Shown here in pieces: positions 24,926-33,976 of a DNA stretch of 64,000 nucleotides. The translations under genes and the position numbers were made by a program. The stretch comes from Sphingomonas horti (GTDB taxonomy: Bacteria > Pseudomonadota > Alphaproteobacteria > Sphingomonadales > Sphingomonadaceae). Location: positions 23,349 through 87,348 of the forward strand of contig NZ_WQMS01000014.1 in NCBI RefSeq assembly GCF_009753715.1, in the 5' to 3' direction. Below the pieces are notes generated by a model that ran no database searches, was not told the DNA's origin, and worked only from the letters and a program-made list of their open reading frames with translations. The number at the start of each line of letters is the position of its first letter. Position 1 is the first letter of the stretch.

Positions 24926-26250
24926 CCCTCGCCGCGCGCCCGCTGCCGGTGCGGGCGCTCGCCGGGCTGCTGGTCGCGGCGCTGGCGGTGTTCGCGCTCG
25001 CGCGGTGGCTGGAGCCGCGCGCGATTCCGGAACGGCCGATCCGGCAGAGCAGCGCAGGGCCGCCGAGCTACGCCGCCGCGGTCCGTGACATTGACCGCAA
25101 GCTGACCGGCTTGAGGCCGCTCGCCGATGCACGGACTGATGACTGGCTGATGCAGGAGCGGATCGCGCACCAGCTGATGCAGCGCGCGCGGCTGACCGGC
25201 TCGTTCCGCGACTATGCCGATGCGCAGGCGACGCTGGACCGGGGCTTCGCCATGGCCACACCAGGCGCCGGCCCCCACCTCACCCAGGCCGCGCTCGCGC
25301 TCAGTCTGCATCGGCTCGCCCTCGCCGAGCGGATGCTTGATGCCGTCGACCATTATGCCGTGCCGGCGGAGGCGGAAGTGCGCGCGGGCGCCGATGCGAT
25401 GCGCGGCGACATCGCGCTTTATCGGGGCCGCTACGCGGCGGCAGAGCAGGCCTATCTGGCTCTGTCGAAGATCGGCGATCGGCCCGACCAGCGGCTGGCG
25501 ATCTTCTGGTCGGTCACAGGGCGCCCTGACGACGCATTGGCAGCGCTCCGGCGCGTCGAGCGGGCCGGCCTGACGCCAGGCCAGGCACTGGCGCAGCTCG
25601 CGCTGTTGCGTGGCACCATCGAGCTGCGGCGCGGCGATTGGGATGCGGCCGACGCCGCCTTTGCCGACGCAGCGCGCCGCTTCCCCGGCTGGTGGCTCAC
25701 CGCCGCCTACCAGGCGCAGATGCTCGCCTTGCGCGGCCGCTTGCCCGAAGCGACACGCGCATTCGAGGCGCTGGCCCAGCGCAACGACGATCCGGCGCTT
25801 CGTGACGCCATTGCCGGCATCTACAGGGCGCGCGGGGACTATGCCCGCACCGAGCTCTGGGCCGAGCGTGCTGCGCGCGGCTGGGACGAACGGCTGCGCC
25901 TGCTGCCCGAAGCGGCGCTGGGTCACGCTGTGGAGCACGAGCTGGCATTCGGCACGCCTGCGCGCGCGCTGGCCCTGGCGCGGCAGGATTTCGCCAATCG
26001 TCCGCACGGGGCGACCGCGATCGCGCTCGGCTGGGCGCTGATCGCGAACAATCGGCCGGCAGAGGCGCTGCGGGTGATCGACGCGGTCAACCGCTCCAGC
26101 TGGCAATCGGCCGAACAGCATCTGGTCGCGGCGCGGGCGCATGGGTTGCTCGGCCAAAGCGAGGCCGCCGACGCCGAGCAGGACAGGGCGCTTGGTCTCA
26201 ATCCGCACGCGCTCGATCCGAACGCGACGCTCCTGTGGTACGGCCATTGA
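24907..26250 (+). CDS. TPR protein, membrane-anchored, of the DUF4331 operon
   Basis: 447 residues: a single N-terminal hydrophobic segment (about 15-36) and then helical repeats of tetratricopeptide type (e.g. A.AE..Y.AL.KIGD…, ADAAFADAARRFPGWW), consistent with a periplasmic scaffold. Two starts are possible: GTG 24907, which overlaps the lipoprotein by 19 nt, or TTG 24922, which overlaps its stop (TTGA). The protein probably binds one of the co-encoded exported proteins. Confidence 0.75.
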   Translation: MRDAHLTLAARPLPVRALAGLLVAALAVFALARWLEPRAIPERPIRQSSAGPPSYAAAVRDIDRKLTGLRPLADARTDDWLMQERIAHQLMQRARLTGSFRDYADAQATLDRGFAMATPGAGPHLTQAALALSLHRLALAERMLDAVDHYAVPAEAEVRAGADAMRGDIALYRGRYAAAEQAYLALSKIGDRPDQRLAIFWSVTGRPDDALAALRRVERAGLTPGQALAQLALLRGTIELRRGDWDAADAAFADAARRFPGWWLTAAYQAQMLALRGRLPEATRAFEALAQRNDDPALRDAIAGIYRARGDYARTELWAERAARGWDERLRLLPEAALGHAVEHELAFGTPARALALARQDFANRPHGATAIALGWALIANNRPAEALRVIDAVNRSSWQSAEQHLVAARAHGLLGQSEAADAEQDRALGLNPHALDPNATLLWYGH

Positions 26251-27482
26251 TCCGGCTGCTCGCCTGGCTGGCGCTGTTGCTGGCGGCAGCGCCCGTGACC
26301 GCGCACCTGACGCCCAACTCCGAAATCCGGCTCGACTTCGGGGAGCGCCGGGTCGAGGCCGAGGCAATCGTCCCTCTTTCCGAGCTCAGCTTCGCGCTGC
26401 ATCGCCAAATCCCGGATGTCGTCGGTCCGGTTCGCGATGCGGAGGCGCGCCGCTATCTGGCGACTCGCCTCGGCGTTCCCGGCTGGCAGGTGCGGCCGCT
26501 CGCTTTCGAGGTCGTGCACGAAGCCGGTCCGCCCGATCTGCGCGCGCGCTACATGCTGATCCCGCCATCGGGAACGACCCCGCGCCGCTTCGACCTCCAC
26601 TACAGCGCGGTGATCGACCGCGTACCCAATCACATCGTGCTGGTCGTCGCGCGCAATGATTTCGCCGGCGGCCACTTGTCGGAACGGGCGCAGATGCTGG
26701 GCGGCCTCCAGCCCGGCGCGACGGTGCTGCGCGTCGACCGCGGGGCGGGCAGCGACTGGCGCGGCTTCGTCTCCGCGATCCGGCTCGGCATGCATCATAT
26801 CGCGGAAGGGCACGACCATTTGCTGTTCCTGATCGCGCTGCTGCTGCCGGCGCCGGTGCTCGCGGCGGGGCGGTTCTGGAACGGCTATGGCGGCTGGCGC
26901 CATACGATGCGCACGCTGGTGGCCGTGGTCAGCGCCTTCACCGTCGGCCATTCGGTGACGCTGATCGGCGGCGCCTTCTTCGGCTGGCAGCTGCCGGTGC
27001 AGCCGGTCGAGGTCGGCATTGCGGTCTCGATCCTGGTCTCCGCCATTCATGGCTGGCGCCCGCTCTTCCCCGGGCGCGAGGCCTTCGTCGCCGCCGGCTT
27101 CGGGCTGATCCACGGCCTTGCCTTCGCGACGTTGATCGGGCGTTTCGGCCTCGACCCGATGCAGAAGGCGAAGTCGATCCTCGGCTTCAACCTGGGCATC
27201 GAGCTGGTGCAGCTGATGGTCGTCGCCGCGGTGATGCCGCCGCTGGTCATGCTGGCGCGAACCCGCTGGTATCCCGCCGTCCGCACCGGCGGCGCCGCTT
27301 TCGCTGGGATCGCCGCGACAGCCTGGATCCTGGAACGAAGCCTGGGCGTGGACAATCCGGTGGGCCGGCTGATCGACAGCGGCCTCTCCCACGCGGCCTG
27401 GCTGTTCGCCGCGCTGATCCTCGGCGCGCTCCTCGCCTTCGCGAGCGAGCGGCGGCCTCAGCTCATCCGCTGGGGCAGATAG
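26235..27482 (+). CDS. HupE/UreJ_2 family membrane protein
   Basis: 415 residues. A signal peptide and a periplasmic beta-rich domain (about 25-180) are followed by about seven membrane segments with the conserved GMHHIAEGHDHLLFLIALLL, FTVGHSVTL and GLIHGLAFA motifs, whose histidines resemble nickel/cobalt-binding HupE/UreJ proteins. Metal transport is the usual guess, but unproven. Start GTG 26235, or TTG 26247, which overlaps the TPR stop (TTGA). The 3' end overlaps convergent dnaB by 25 nt. Confidence 0.85.
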   Translation: MVRPLIRLLAWLALLLAAAPVTAHLTPNSEIRLDFGERRVEAEAIVPLSELSFALHRQIPDVVGPVRDAEARRYLATRLGVPGWQVRPLAFEVVHEAGPPDLRARYMLIPPSGTTPRRFDLHYSAVIDRVPNHIVLVVARNDFAGGHLSERAQMLGGLQPGATVLRVDRGAGSDWRGFVSAIRLGMHHIAEGHDHLLFLIALLLPAPVLAAGRFWNGYGGWRHTMRTLVAVVSAFTVGHSVTLIGGAFFGWQLPVQPVEVGIAVSILVSAIHGWRPLFPGREAFVAAGFGLIHGLAFATLIGRFGLDPMQKAKSILGFNLGIELVQLMVVAAVMPPLVMLARTRWYPAVRTGGAAFAGIAATAWILERSLGVDNPVGRLIDSGLSHAAWLFAALILGALLAFASERRPQLIRWGR

Positions 27483-28963
27483 GCGTCGTCGACGAAGTCG
27501 CTGAACTTGGTGATGTTGCTCTCGAACTTCAGCCGCACCTTGCCGGTGGCGCCGTGGCGCTGCTTGGCGATGATCAATTCGGCCTTCTGGAACGCCTCCT
27601 GCATTTCCAGCTGCCACTGACGATAGGCTTCATCCGCCTTGGGGTCGGCGCTGTCGCCCTTCGGCTCCTTGGCGGCGACGTAATATTCCTCGCGATAGAC
27701 GAACAGGACGATGTCCGCGTCCTGCTCGATCGAGCCAGATTCGCGCAGGTCCGACAGCTGGGGCTTCTTATCCTCGCGCTGCTCGACCGCGCGGCTGAGC
27801 TGCGACAGCGCCATCACCGGCACGTTCAGCTCCTTGGCAAGCGTCTTCAGGCCGCGGCTGATCTCGGAGATTTCCTGCACGCGGTTATCGCCGCTGTTCT
27901 TGCCCCCACCGGTCAGCAGCTGCAGATAATCGACGATGATCAAGCCGATGCCGTGCTTGCGCTTCATCCGCCGCGCGCGGGTGCGCAGCGCCGCGATCGT
28001 CAGCCCAGGCGTGTCGTCGATGTAGAGCGGCAGATTCTCAAGCTCGGCCGCGGCGCGCGCGAAATGGTTGAACTCCTCCCGGCTCAGCGAGCCGGAGCGG
28101 ATTTTCGACCCGACCACGCCGGATTGCTCGGCCAGGATGCGCGTCGCCAGCTGGTCGGAGGACATTTCGAGGCTGAAAAAAGCAACCGGCGCCCCCAGCG
28201 TCTTGGCCGGATCGATGCCGTCGTCCATATCGCGCTGGTAACGCTGCGCCGCGTTGAACGCGATGTTGGTGGCCAGCGACGTCTTACCCATGCCCGGCCG
28301 CCCGGCGAGGATCAGCAGGTCGGACCGCTGCAGGCCGCCGGTGCGGTGGTTCACATCGGTCAGGCCCGTCGTGACGCCGGAGATGTGGCCGCCCGAATTC
28401 TGCGCCTTTTCCGCCTGCTGCACGGCCAGCAGCGTCGCCTGGCGGAAGGTCTTGGTGCCGCCGGTCTCGCCGCCCTGCTCGGCGACGCGGTAGAGCGCTA
28501 CCTCGGCTTCCTCGACCAGCCCTTTGGGGTTGATCTCCTCCGACGTGTCGAGCGCCTTTTCGACCATGTCGCGGCCGACACCGACCAACTCGCGCAACAG
28601 CGCCAGGTCATAGACCTGCTCGGCAAAGTCACGCGCGCCGATCAGCGCCGCGCCGCTTCCCGTCAGCTGGGCCAGATAGGCCGGGCCACCCAGCTCCTTC
28701 ATCGCCTCGTCGGCCTCGAACATCGGCTTCAGCGTCACCGGGTTCGCGACCATGTTGCGGTCGGCGAGCTTCAGGATCGCGTCGTAGATGCGGCCGTGGA
28801 TGCTCTCGAAGAAATGCTCAGGCTTCAGCTTCAGCTGGACATCCTCGACCAGCCGGTTGTCGATCATTAGCGCGCCCAGCAGCGCCGCCTCCGCCTCGAT
28901 GTTGCAGGGCAGAGTCTGAGCAGCGCCCTCCACGGGCGGGACGAGTCGGATGGGGTCGGCCAT
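27458..28963 (-). CDS. dnaB: Replicative DNA helicase
   Basis: 501 residues: N-terminal DnaB domain, linker, and RecA-like C-terminal domain with Walker A AGRPGMGKTSLA and the B-motif region LIIVDYLQLL. It unwinds DNA at the fork and interacts with primase. I use the ATG at 28963 (MADPIRLVPP…); the longer frame enters a repeat. The upstream region holds a perfect DnaA box and a GANTC site (see regulatory features). Confidence 0.96.
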   Translation of the reverse strand: MADPIRLVPPVEGAAQTLPCNIEAEAALLGALMIDNRLVEDVQLKLKPEHFFESIHGRIYDAILKLADRNMVANPVTLKPMFEADEAMKELGGPAYLAQLTGSGAALIGARDFAEQVYDLALLRELVGVGRDMVEKALDTSEEINPKGLVEEAEVALYRVAEQGGETGGTKTFRQATLLAVQQAEKAQNSGGHISGVTTGLTDVNHRTGGLQRSDLLILAGRPGMGKTSLATNIAFNAAQRYQRDMDDGIDPAKTLGAPVAFFSLEMSSDQLATRILAEQSGVVGSKIRSGSLSREEFNHFARAAAELENLPLYIDDTPGLTIAALRTRARRMKRKHGIGLIIVDYLQLLTGGGKNSGDNRVQEISEISRGLKTLAKELNVPVMALSQLSRAVEQREDKKPQLSDLRESGSIEQDADIVLFVYREEYYVAAKEPKGDSADPKADEAYRQWQLEMQEAFQKAELIIAKQRHGATGKVRLKFESNITKFSDFVDDAYLPQRMS

Positions 28964-28988
28964 GATGCGCCCATTGTCCGCTGTTTCG

Positions 28989-29021
28989 GAGTCCGGCTCA
29001 AGCTGTTCAAACTGTGGATAA
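28989..29021 (-). promoter_or_regulatory. DnaA box and GANTC site upstream of dnaB
   Basis: 29013-29021 reads TTATCCACA on the minus strand, a perfect match to the DnaA 9-mer. GAGTC at 28989-28993 is a CcrM methylation site (GANTC). Both lie within 60 nt of the dnaB start, so cell-cycle control of dnaB is plausible. Confidence 0.6.
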
Positions 29022-29039
29022 CGAGGACGAAAATTCCCC

Positions 29040-29109
29040 GTCATGCCAGCCCGAGCCGGACCCGCCTTCTTGCAAGGACAGGTGGGCCCCGGGTCAAGCG
29101 CGGGATGAC
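29040..29109. repeat. 85-bp palindromic repeat, degenerate copy 3
   Basis: Left arm GTCATGCCAGCCCGAGCCGG and right arm GGTCAAGCGCGGGATGAC still pair, but with more mismatches than the other copies and a shorter loop. It lies between dnaB and UPF0262. Confidence 0.7.
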
Positions 29110-29139
29110 GAAGGGCATCGACACGGCTAGACGAACCAC

Positions 29140-29622
29140 ATGTCCGATCCGCGGATCATTGCCATCGACCTGGACGAGCACACGATCCTGTGGCGGTCGG
29201 CGGATGTCGAGCAGGAGCGGCGGATCGCGATCTTCGATTTGCTCGAAGGCAACCAGTTCGCGCCGCAGCGCGAGCATCCGGACGGCTATGCCGGCCCTTA
29301 CCGGATCAAGCTGCGCGTCGAGGAAGGGCGGCTCGCGATCGACATGTTCCGCGAGGACGGGTCGCATCTCGAGACGCTGGTGCTCGGGCTCGGCCGCTTT
29401 CGGCGCCCGATCAAGGATTATTTCGCGATCTGCGACAGCTACTATCAGGCGATCCGCCATGCCTCCCCGCAACAAATCGAGACGATCGACATGGCCAGGC
29501 GCAGCATCCACAACGACGCCGCCGACTTGCTGAAGGAAAGGCTGGCCGGCAAGATCGAGGTCGATTTCGACACCGCGCGCCGCCTGTTCACGCTCATCTG
29601 CGTGCTGCATATCAAGGGATGA
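29140..29622 (+). CDS. UPF0262 family protein
   Basis: 160 residues, full length for this alphaproteobacterial family (ANPREHPDG-type: REHPDGYAGPYRIKLRVEEGRLA, LGRFRRPIKDYFAICDSYYQAIR). Function is unknown. The family is often found next to histidinol dehydrogenase or cytidine-metabolism genes; here cdd follows directly, its ATG beginning 1 nt after the stop codon. The ATG at 29140 follows the degenerate repeat by 30 nt. Confidence 0.88.
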   Translation: MSDPRIIAIDLDEHTILWRSADVEQERRIAIFDLLEGNQFAPQREHPDGYAGPYRIKLRVEEGRLAIDMFREDGSHLETLVLGLGRFRRPIKDYFAICDSYYQAIRHASPQQIETIDMARRSIHNDAADLLKERLAGKIEVDFDTARRLFTLICVLHIKG

Positions 29623-29623
29623 A

Positions 29624-30064
29624 ATGACGAAACACCAACTGATTGCTGCCGCACGCGACGCGGCACGCAACGCCCACGCGCCCTATTCGCGCTGTGGCGT
29701 GGGCGCCGCCTTGCTGATGCACGACGGTTCCGTCGTGACCGGCTGCAATTTCGAGAATGCGAGCTACGGCCTCTCGCTCTGCGCCGAGACCGTCGCACTC
29801 GCCAAGGCGAACAGCGAGGGCCGGCTGCGCGACGTGGTGGAAGTCGCGGTGGTCGGCGGCACGCTTGGCGATAGTGGGCTGGGCGGACGCGCGCCGGTCA
29901 GCCCGTGCGGCCGCTGCCGGCAGGTGCTGAACGAATCGGCACAGCTTAGCGGCCGCGACCTGGTCGTCCACTGCGCGGCGGCCGAGGGCGAGGCGGTCGA
30001 GACCTACCGCCTGTCGGAGCTGCTGCCCCATGCCTTCGGCCCGGCGGACCTTGGCCTCGAATGA
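29624..30064 (+). CDS. cdd: Cytidine deaminase
   Basis: Converts cytidine and deoxycytidine to uridine and deoxyuridine for pyrimidine salvage. 146 residues, with the zinc-binding motifs CAET (Cys + catalytic Glu) and PCGRCRQ. The APYSRCGVGAALL opening is typical of the homotetrameric short form. The start is the ATG at 29624, just after the UPF0262 stop, so they are likely one transcript. Confidence 0.95.
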   Translation: MTKHQLIAAARDAARNAHAPYSRCGVGAALLMHDGSVVTGCNFENASYGLSLCAETVALAKANSEGRLRDVVEVAVVGGTLGDSGLGGRAPVSPCGRCRQVLNESAQLSGRDLVVHCAAAEGEAVETYRLSELLPHAFGPADLGLE

Positions 30065-30103
30065 TGCGCAACCCGTCCGCCCACGCGCCGTTTACTTGAC
30101 GTG

Positions 30104-31045
30104 ATGCCGCCGAAACTCGCGTTCGACGTCGATTACTGGCTGCCCGATCCGCGCCTCGACGGCCTGGTTTCGGGCTATCACCGCTATGCGATCGAGCCGG
30201 CCGCCGGCGAACGACACCGGGACGTGTTCTTCCCCGGCTGGGCGAATATGCGCTTCCACGTCGCCGGCGAACATTGGCGCGTCAGGCTCGGCGACGACAG
30301 CTTCGACGTGCCGCGCACTGCCCTGTTCGGTCCGACCAGCAAAGCCGGCTACAGCGAAGGCGCGAGCGGCATTGTCGTCGGCGCGGGCATCACGCCGCTC
30401 GGCTGGTACCGGCTGAACCGCGGCGATGCGGTCGGCTTCGCCGATCGGATCGCGCCGCTGGCGGAGCTGATCGGAAGCGAAGCCGCGCCGCTCGCCACGG
30501 CCGCCGCCGCGCCGCGTGAGGACATCAAGGCGCGTTTCGATACGATCTTCCTGCGGCTGCTGGACCAGCCCCGCTCGGATGAAGCGCGGGTGGCGCAGGT
30601 CCATCGCTATCTGATGGACCCCGGCCAGGGCGGCGTCGCCGAGATGGCGGCCAGGCTCGGCCTGTCGCACCGCACCCTGAATCGGGTCGCCCGCGCTGCG
30701 TTCGGCTTCGGTCCGAAGCTGCTGGTCCGTCGGGCCCGCTTCCTGCGCTCGCTGATGGCGCTGCGCGGCGCGAGCGCCAGCACCTGGGCCTCGCGCATCG
30801 AAAGCAGCTATTACGACCACTCGCACTTCAATCGCGACGCGCAGGAATTCCTCGGTATGTCGCCGGGCGAGTTCATGCGCCTGCCCAAGCCGCTCAACGA
30901 CGCCTCGGCCCGGCTGCGCATGCAAATCCTGGGTGCTCCGGCCCAGGCGCTGCTCCATCCGCGATTGACCGAACCGGCGCGAGCCTCGAAAGGATCAGCG
31001 GGGAGGCATACCGATGGCGATTCTGTCCGACCGCTGGATTCGTGA
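30104..31045 (+). CDS. AraC family transcriptional regulator
   Basis: 313 residues: an N-terminal sensing domain (unassigned ligand) and a C-terminal AraC helix-turn-helix pair (about 205-290: [25 protein letters not shown] then [22 protein letters not shown]). Two-residue signature SHFNRDFR-like pattern supports the family. Start ATG 30104 (GTG at 30101 also possible). The end overlaps dcd by 32 nt in another frame, suggesting co-transcription with dcd rather than its regulation. Confidence 0.88.
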   Translation: MPPKLAFDVDYWLPDPRLDGLVSGYHRYAIEPAAGERHRDVFFPGWANMRFHVAGEHWRVRLGDDSFDVPRTALFGPTSKAGYSEGASGIVVGAGITPLGWYRLNRGDAVGFADRIAPLAELIGSEAAPLATAAAAPREDIKARFDTIFLRLLDQPRSDEARVAQVHRYLMDPGQGGVAEMAARLGLSHRTLNRVARAAFGFGPKLLVRRARFLRSLMALRGASASTWASRIESSYYDHSHFNRDAQEFLGMSPGEFMRLPKPLNDASARLRMQILGAPAQALLHPRLTEPARASKGSAGRHTDGDSVRPLDS

Positions 31046-31568
31046 ACAGGCACTGGCGAACGGCATGATCGAGCCGTTCGTCGAAAGCCAGCGGCGCGAG
31101 GGCTGCATCAGCTACGGCCTATCCAGCTATGGCTATGACGCGCGGGTTGCGGACGAGTTCAAGATCTTCACCAATGTCGACAATGCGGTCGTCGACCCGA
31201 AGGATTTCGCGGGCAACAGCTTCGTCGATCGCAAGACTGACGTCTGCATCATCCCGCCGAACAGCTTCGCACTCGCCCGCACGGTCGAATATTTCCGCGT
31301 GCCCCGCGACGTGCTCGTCATCTGCCTCGGCAAGTCCACCTATGCGCGCTGCGGCATCATCGTGAATGTAACTCCGCTGGAACCCGGCTGGGAAGGCCAT
31401 GTGACGCTGGAATTCTCCAATACCACGCCGCTCCCTGCCAAAATCTACGCCAACGAAGGCGCCTGCCAGTTCCTGTTCCTCCAGGGGAACGAGCCGTGCG
31501 AGGTCAGCTACGCGGACCGCGCGGGCAAATATATGGGCCAACAGGGCGTGACGCTGCCGCGGTTGTGA
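31014..31568 (+). CDS. dcd: dCTP deaminase
   Basis: Converts dCTP to dUTP, the main source of dUMP for thymidylate synthesis in many bacteria. 184 residues with SSYGYDARV, the catalytic-region [43 protein letters not shown], and the C-terminal [11 protein letters not shown]. The ATG at 31014 lies within the end of the AraC gene. A near-leaderless toxin-antitoxin promoter overlaps the stop. Confidence 0.97.
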   Translation: MAILSDRWIREQALANGMIEPFVESQRREGCISYGLSSYGYDARVADEFKIFTNVDNAVVDPKDFAGNSFVDRKTDVCIIPPNSFALARTVEYFRVPRDVLVICLGKSTYARCGIIVNVTPLEPGWEGHVTLEFSNTTPLPAKIYANEGACQFLFLQGNEPCEVSYADRAGKYMGQQGVTLPRL

Positions 31569-31591
31569 AGACCGGATTTTCGTATTATATA
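31563..31591 (+). promoter_or_regulatory. Promoter of the relBE-type module
   Basis: A -35-like TTGTGA (31563-31568), 17-nt spacer and an AT-rich -10 TATATA (31586-31591) sit in front of the antitoxin ATG (31598). With the start 7 nt after the -10, the transcript would begin at or near the A of ATG, i.e. leaderless; indeed no Shine-Dalgarno is seen. The sequence is the most AT-rich in this part of the window. Confidence 0.55.
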
Positions 31592-31597
31592 TTAGTC

Positions 31598-31846
31598 ATG
31601 CTCGATCCCATTCTTGCCGCAACCAGCGTAAGCATCAGCCAGCTTAAGAAGAATCCGTCAGCAGTGATCGAGGCAGCGGAAGGTTTTCCGGTTGCCGTGC
31701 TCAATCACAATACGCCTACGGCTTACCTGATCCCCGCCAAGGCATGGGAAGAGCTGATCGATCGCCTCGAGGACATTGAACTCGCTGAGATCGTTCGCGA
31801 GCGTCAGGGTGAAAAGCGCGTCAGGGTGCGGCTTGAAGACTTATGA
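31598..31846 (+). CDS. Type II antitoxin, Phd/YefM or RelB-like
   Basis: 82 residues. An N-terminal DNA-binding part (ATSVSISQLKKNPSAVIEAAEGFPVAVLNHNTPTAYLIP) is of the Phd/YefM type and is followed by a charged helix that should wrap the toxin. It binds and neutralises the downstream toxin and would repress its own promoter. GC content is lower than that of the neighbours. The stop overlaps the toxin start region by 14 nt. Confidence 0.82.
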   Translation: MLDPILAATSVSISQLKKNPSAVIEAAEGFPVAVLNHNTPTAYLIPAKAWEELIDRLEDIELAEIVRERQGEKRVRVRLEDL

Positions 31847-32126
31847 ACTCGATTTCGTCGAGGCCGCGCTGAAGGAATGGCGTAAACTCGACGATAGCGT
31901 TCGCGCGCAATTCAGAAAGAAGCTGTCGGAGCGGGTCCGAAACCCGCACGTTCCGTCTGCACGGCTTTCCGGCCTCCCCAATTGCTATAAAATCAAGCTA
32001 CGACGTGTGGGCTATCGACTAGTCTATCAGGTGGAGGATGATCAGCTAGTCGTTATCGTAATCGCGATTGGTCGCCGCGACCGCAACGAGGCATATAATA
32101 TCGCGGCCGGACGGCTCGACAACTAG
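31833..32126 (+). CDS. RelE/ParE-family toxin
   Basis: 97 residues, starting at TTG 31833 (TTG AAG ACT TAT; LKTYELDFVEAALKEWRKLD) because this gives the normal RelE length and N terminus. The C-terminal YKIKLRRVGYRLVYQVEDDQLVVIVIAIGRRDRNEAY is classic RelE, an mRNA interferase on the ribosome. The frame overlaps the antitoxin by 14 nt, as usual. The pair separates dcd from sdhA and looks acquired. Confidence 0.9.
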   Translation: MKTYELDFVEAALKEWRKLDDSVRAQFRKKLSERVRNPHVPSARLSGLPNCYKIKLRRVGYRLVYQVEDDQLVVIVIAIGRRDRNEAYNIAAGRLDN

Positions 32127-32144
32127 CGCGCCGCACTGGGACCA

Positions 32145-32175
32145 CCGTGCAGGTTATTCGCGACGTCCCGCACGG
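32145..32175. terminator. Possible bidirectional hairpin between relE and sdhA
   Basis: CCGTGC (32145-32150) pairs with GCACGG (32170-32175) with a 19-nt loop, between two convergent genes (stop codons at 32126 and 32186). It lacks a convincing T-run on either strand. Confidence 0.3.
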
Positions 32176-32185
32176 CACTAAAGCC

Positions 32186-33976
32186 TCAATACACCCGCTT
32201 CTTCGGCTTGATGTATTCGACGTCGTCGGTGAGCGTGTAGTTGTGGACCGGGCGGTAGTCGATCGCCACCGCCTCGCCCGCGCCCAGCCATGCGACCGTG
32301 TGCTTCATCCAATTGGCGTCGTCGCGGTCCGGGTAATCCTCGTTCACGTGCGCGCCGCGGCTTTCGTGGCGGTTCGCGGCGGAGTGCATCGTCACGACAG
32401 CCTGGTCGAGCAAGTTGTCGAGCTCCAGCGTCTCAACCAGGTCGGTGTTCCAGATCAGCGAGCGGTCGCTGACCTTCACGTCGGCAATGCCCTTGGCGAT
32501 CGCGTCGATCTTCGTCTGGCCTTCGGCGAGCAGTTCGTTGTTGCGGAACACCGCGCAATGCGCCTGCATCGTCCGCTGCATGTCGCGGCGGAGTTGGGCG
32601 GTCGGCGAGCCGCCGTTCGCATAGCGGAATTTGTCGAGCCGGGTCAGCGCCTGCTCCTCCGAGCCCTTGGGCAGCGGATTGTGCGGCGTATTCGGCTTCA
32701 GGATTTCGGCGACCCGGAGCCCTGTCGCACGGCCGAACACGACCAAGTCGATCAACGAATTGGAGCCGAGACGATTGGCGCCGTGCACCGACACGCACGC
32801 CGCCTCGCCGACCGCGAACAGGCCGGGCACAACATGGTCCGGATTGCCGTCCTTCACCGTCACGACCTCGCCGTGATAATTGGTCGGAATGCCGCCCATA
32901 TTATAGTGGACGGTCGGCACCACCGGCAGCGGCTGGCGGGTCAGATCGACGCCGGCGAAAATCTTGCCGGTCTCCGTAATGCCGGGCAGCCGCTCGTGCA
33001 GGATTTTCGGATCGATATGGTCGAGGTGAAGGAAGATGTGGTCCTTCTCCTTGCCGACGCCGCGCCCTTCTCGGATCTCCATCGCCATAGAGCGCGAGAC
33101 CACGTCGCGCGAGGCGAGGTCCTTCGCGGACGGCGCGTAGCGCTCCATGAAGCGCTCGCCTTCAGAGTTGGTGAGATATCCGCCCTCGCCGCGCGCGCCT
33201 TCGGTGATCAGCACGCCGGCGCCGTAGATGCCGGTCGGGTGGAACTGCACGAACTCCATGTCCTGGAGCGGCAGGCCGGCACGCAGCACCATCGCGTTGC
33301 CATCGCCGGTGCAGGTATGCGCGGAGGTTGCCGAGAAATAGCAGCGACCATAGCCGCCGGTCGCCAGCACCGTGTTGTGCGCGCGGAAGCGGTGGATCGT
33401 GCCGTCTTCCATGCAGAGCGCGATCACGCCCCGGCACTCGCCATTCTCCATGATCAGGTCGAGCGCGAAATATTCGATGAAGAAGTCGGCGTCGTATTTC
33501 AGGCTCTGCTGATAGAGCGTGTGGAGCATCGCGTGCCCGGTCCGGTCCGCCGCCGCGCAGGTACGCTGGGCGGGCGGGCCTTCGCCCATATTCTGCATCA
33601 TGCCGCCGAACGGCCGCTGGTAGATCTTGCCCTCGGTCGTCCGGCTGAACGGCATGCCGGCATGTTCGAGCTCATAGACCGCGGCCGGCGCCTCGCGGAC
33701 CAGATATTCGATCGCGTCCTGATCGCCCAGCCAGTCCGATCCCTTGACGGTATCGTACATGTGCCAGGTCCAGTGGTCCGGCCCCATGTTGCCGAGCGAC
33801 GCGGCGATGCCGCCCTGCGCGGCGACCGTGTGGCTGCGCGTCGGGAACACCTTGGTGATGCAGGCGGTCTTCAGGCCGGAATTGGCGATACCCATCGTCG
33901 CGCGCAGGCCGGCGCCGCCCGCGCCGACGACGACCGCGTCATAGGTATGGTCGATGATCTTATATGCGTCGGCCAT
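32186..33976 (-). CDS. sdhA: Succinate dehydrogenase flavoprotein subunit
   Basis: Oxidises succinate to fumarate in the TCA cycle and feeds the quinone pool. 596 residues with FAD-binding GAGGAGLRA near the N terminus, the flavin-attachment region [16 protein letters not shown] (His for covalent FAD), and TEGARGEGG and [16 protein letters not shown] 33976 overlaps the sdhD stop (ATGA). No sdhB follows downstream, which is unusual. Confidence 0.96.
   Translation of the reverse strand: MADAYKIIDHTYDAVVVGAGGAGLRATMGIANSGLKTACITKVFPTRSHTVAAQGGIAASLGNMGPDHWTWHMYDTVKGSDWLGDQDAIEYLVREAPAAVYELEHAGMPFSRTTEGKIYQRPFGGMMQNMGEGPPAQRTCAAADRTGHAMLHTLYQQSLKYDADFFIEYFALDLIMENGECRGVIALCMEDGTIHRFRAHNTVLATGGYGRCYFSATSAHTCTGDGNAMVLRAGLPLQDMEFVQFHPTGIYGAGVLITEGARGEGGYLTNSEGERFMERYAPSAKDLASRDVVSRSMAMEIREGRGVGKEKDHIFLHLDHIDPKILHERLPGITETGKIFAGVDLTRQPLPVVPTVHYNMGGIPTNYHGEVVTVKDGNPDHVVPGLFAVGEAACVSVHGANRLGSNSLIDLVVFGRATGLRVAEILKPNTPHNPLPKGSEEQALTRLDKFRYANGGSPTAQLRRDMQRTMQAHCAVFRNNELLAEGQTKIDAIAKGIADVKVSDRSLIWNTDLVETLELDNLLDQAVVTMHSAANRHESRGAHVNEDYPDRDDANWMKHTVAWLGAGEAVAIDYRPVHNYTLTDDVEYIKPKKRVY

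Noticed and set aside
31598..32126. Possible defence or abortive-infection system
   Set aside because: Only a standard RelE-type toxin and Phd/RelB-like antitoxin are present; no other defence genes flank it.
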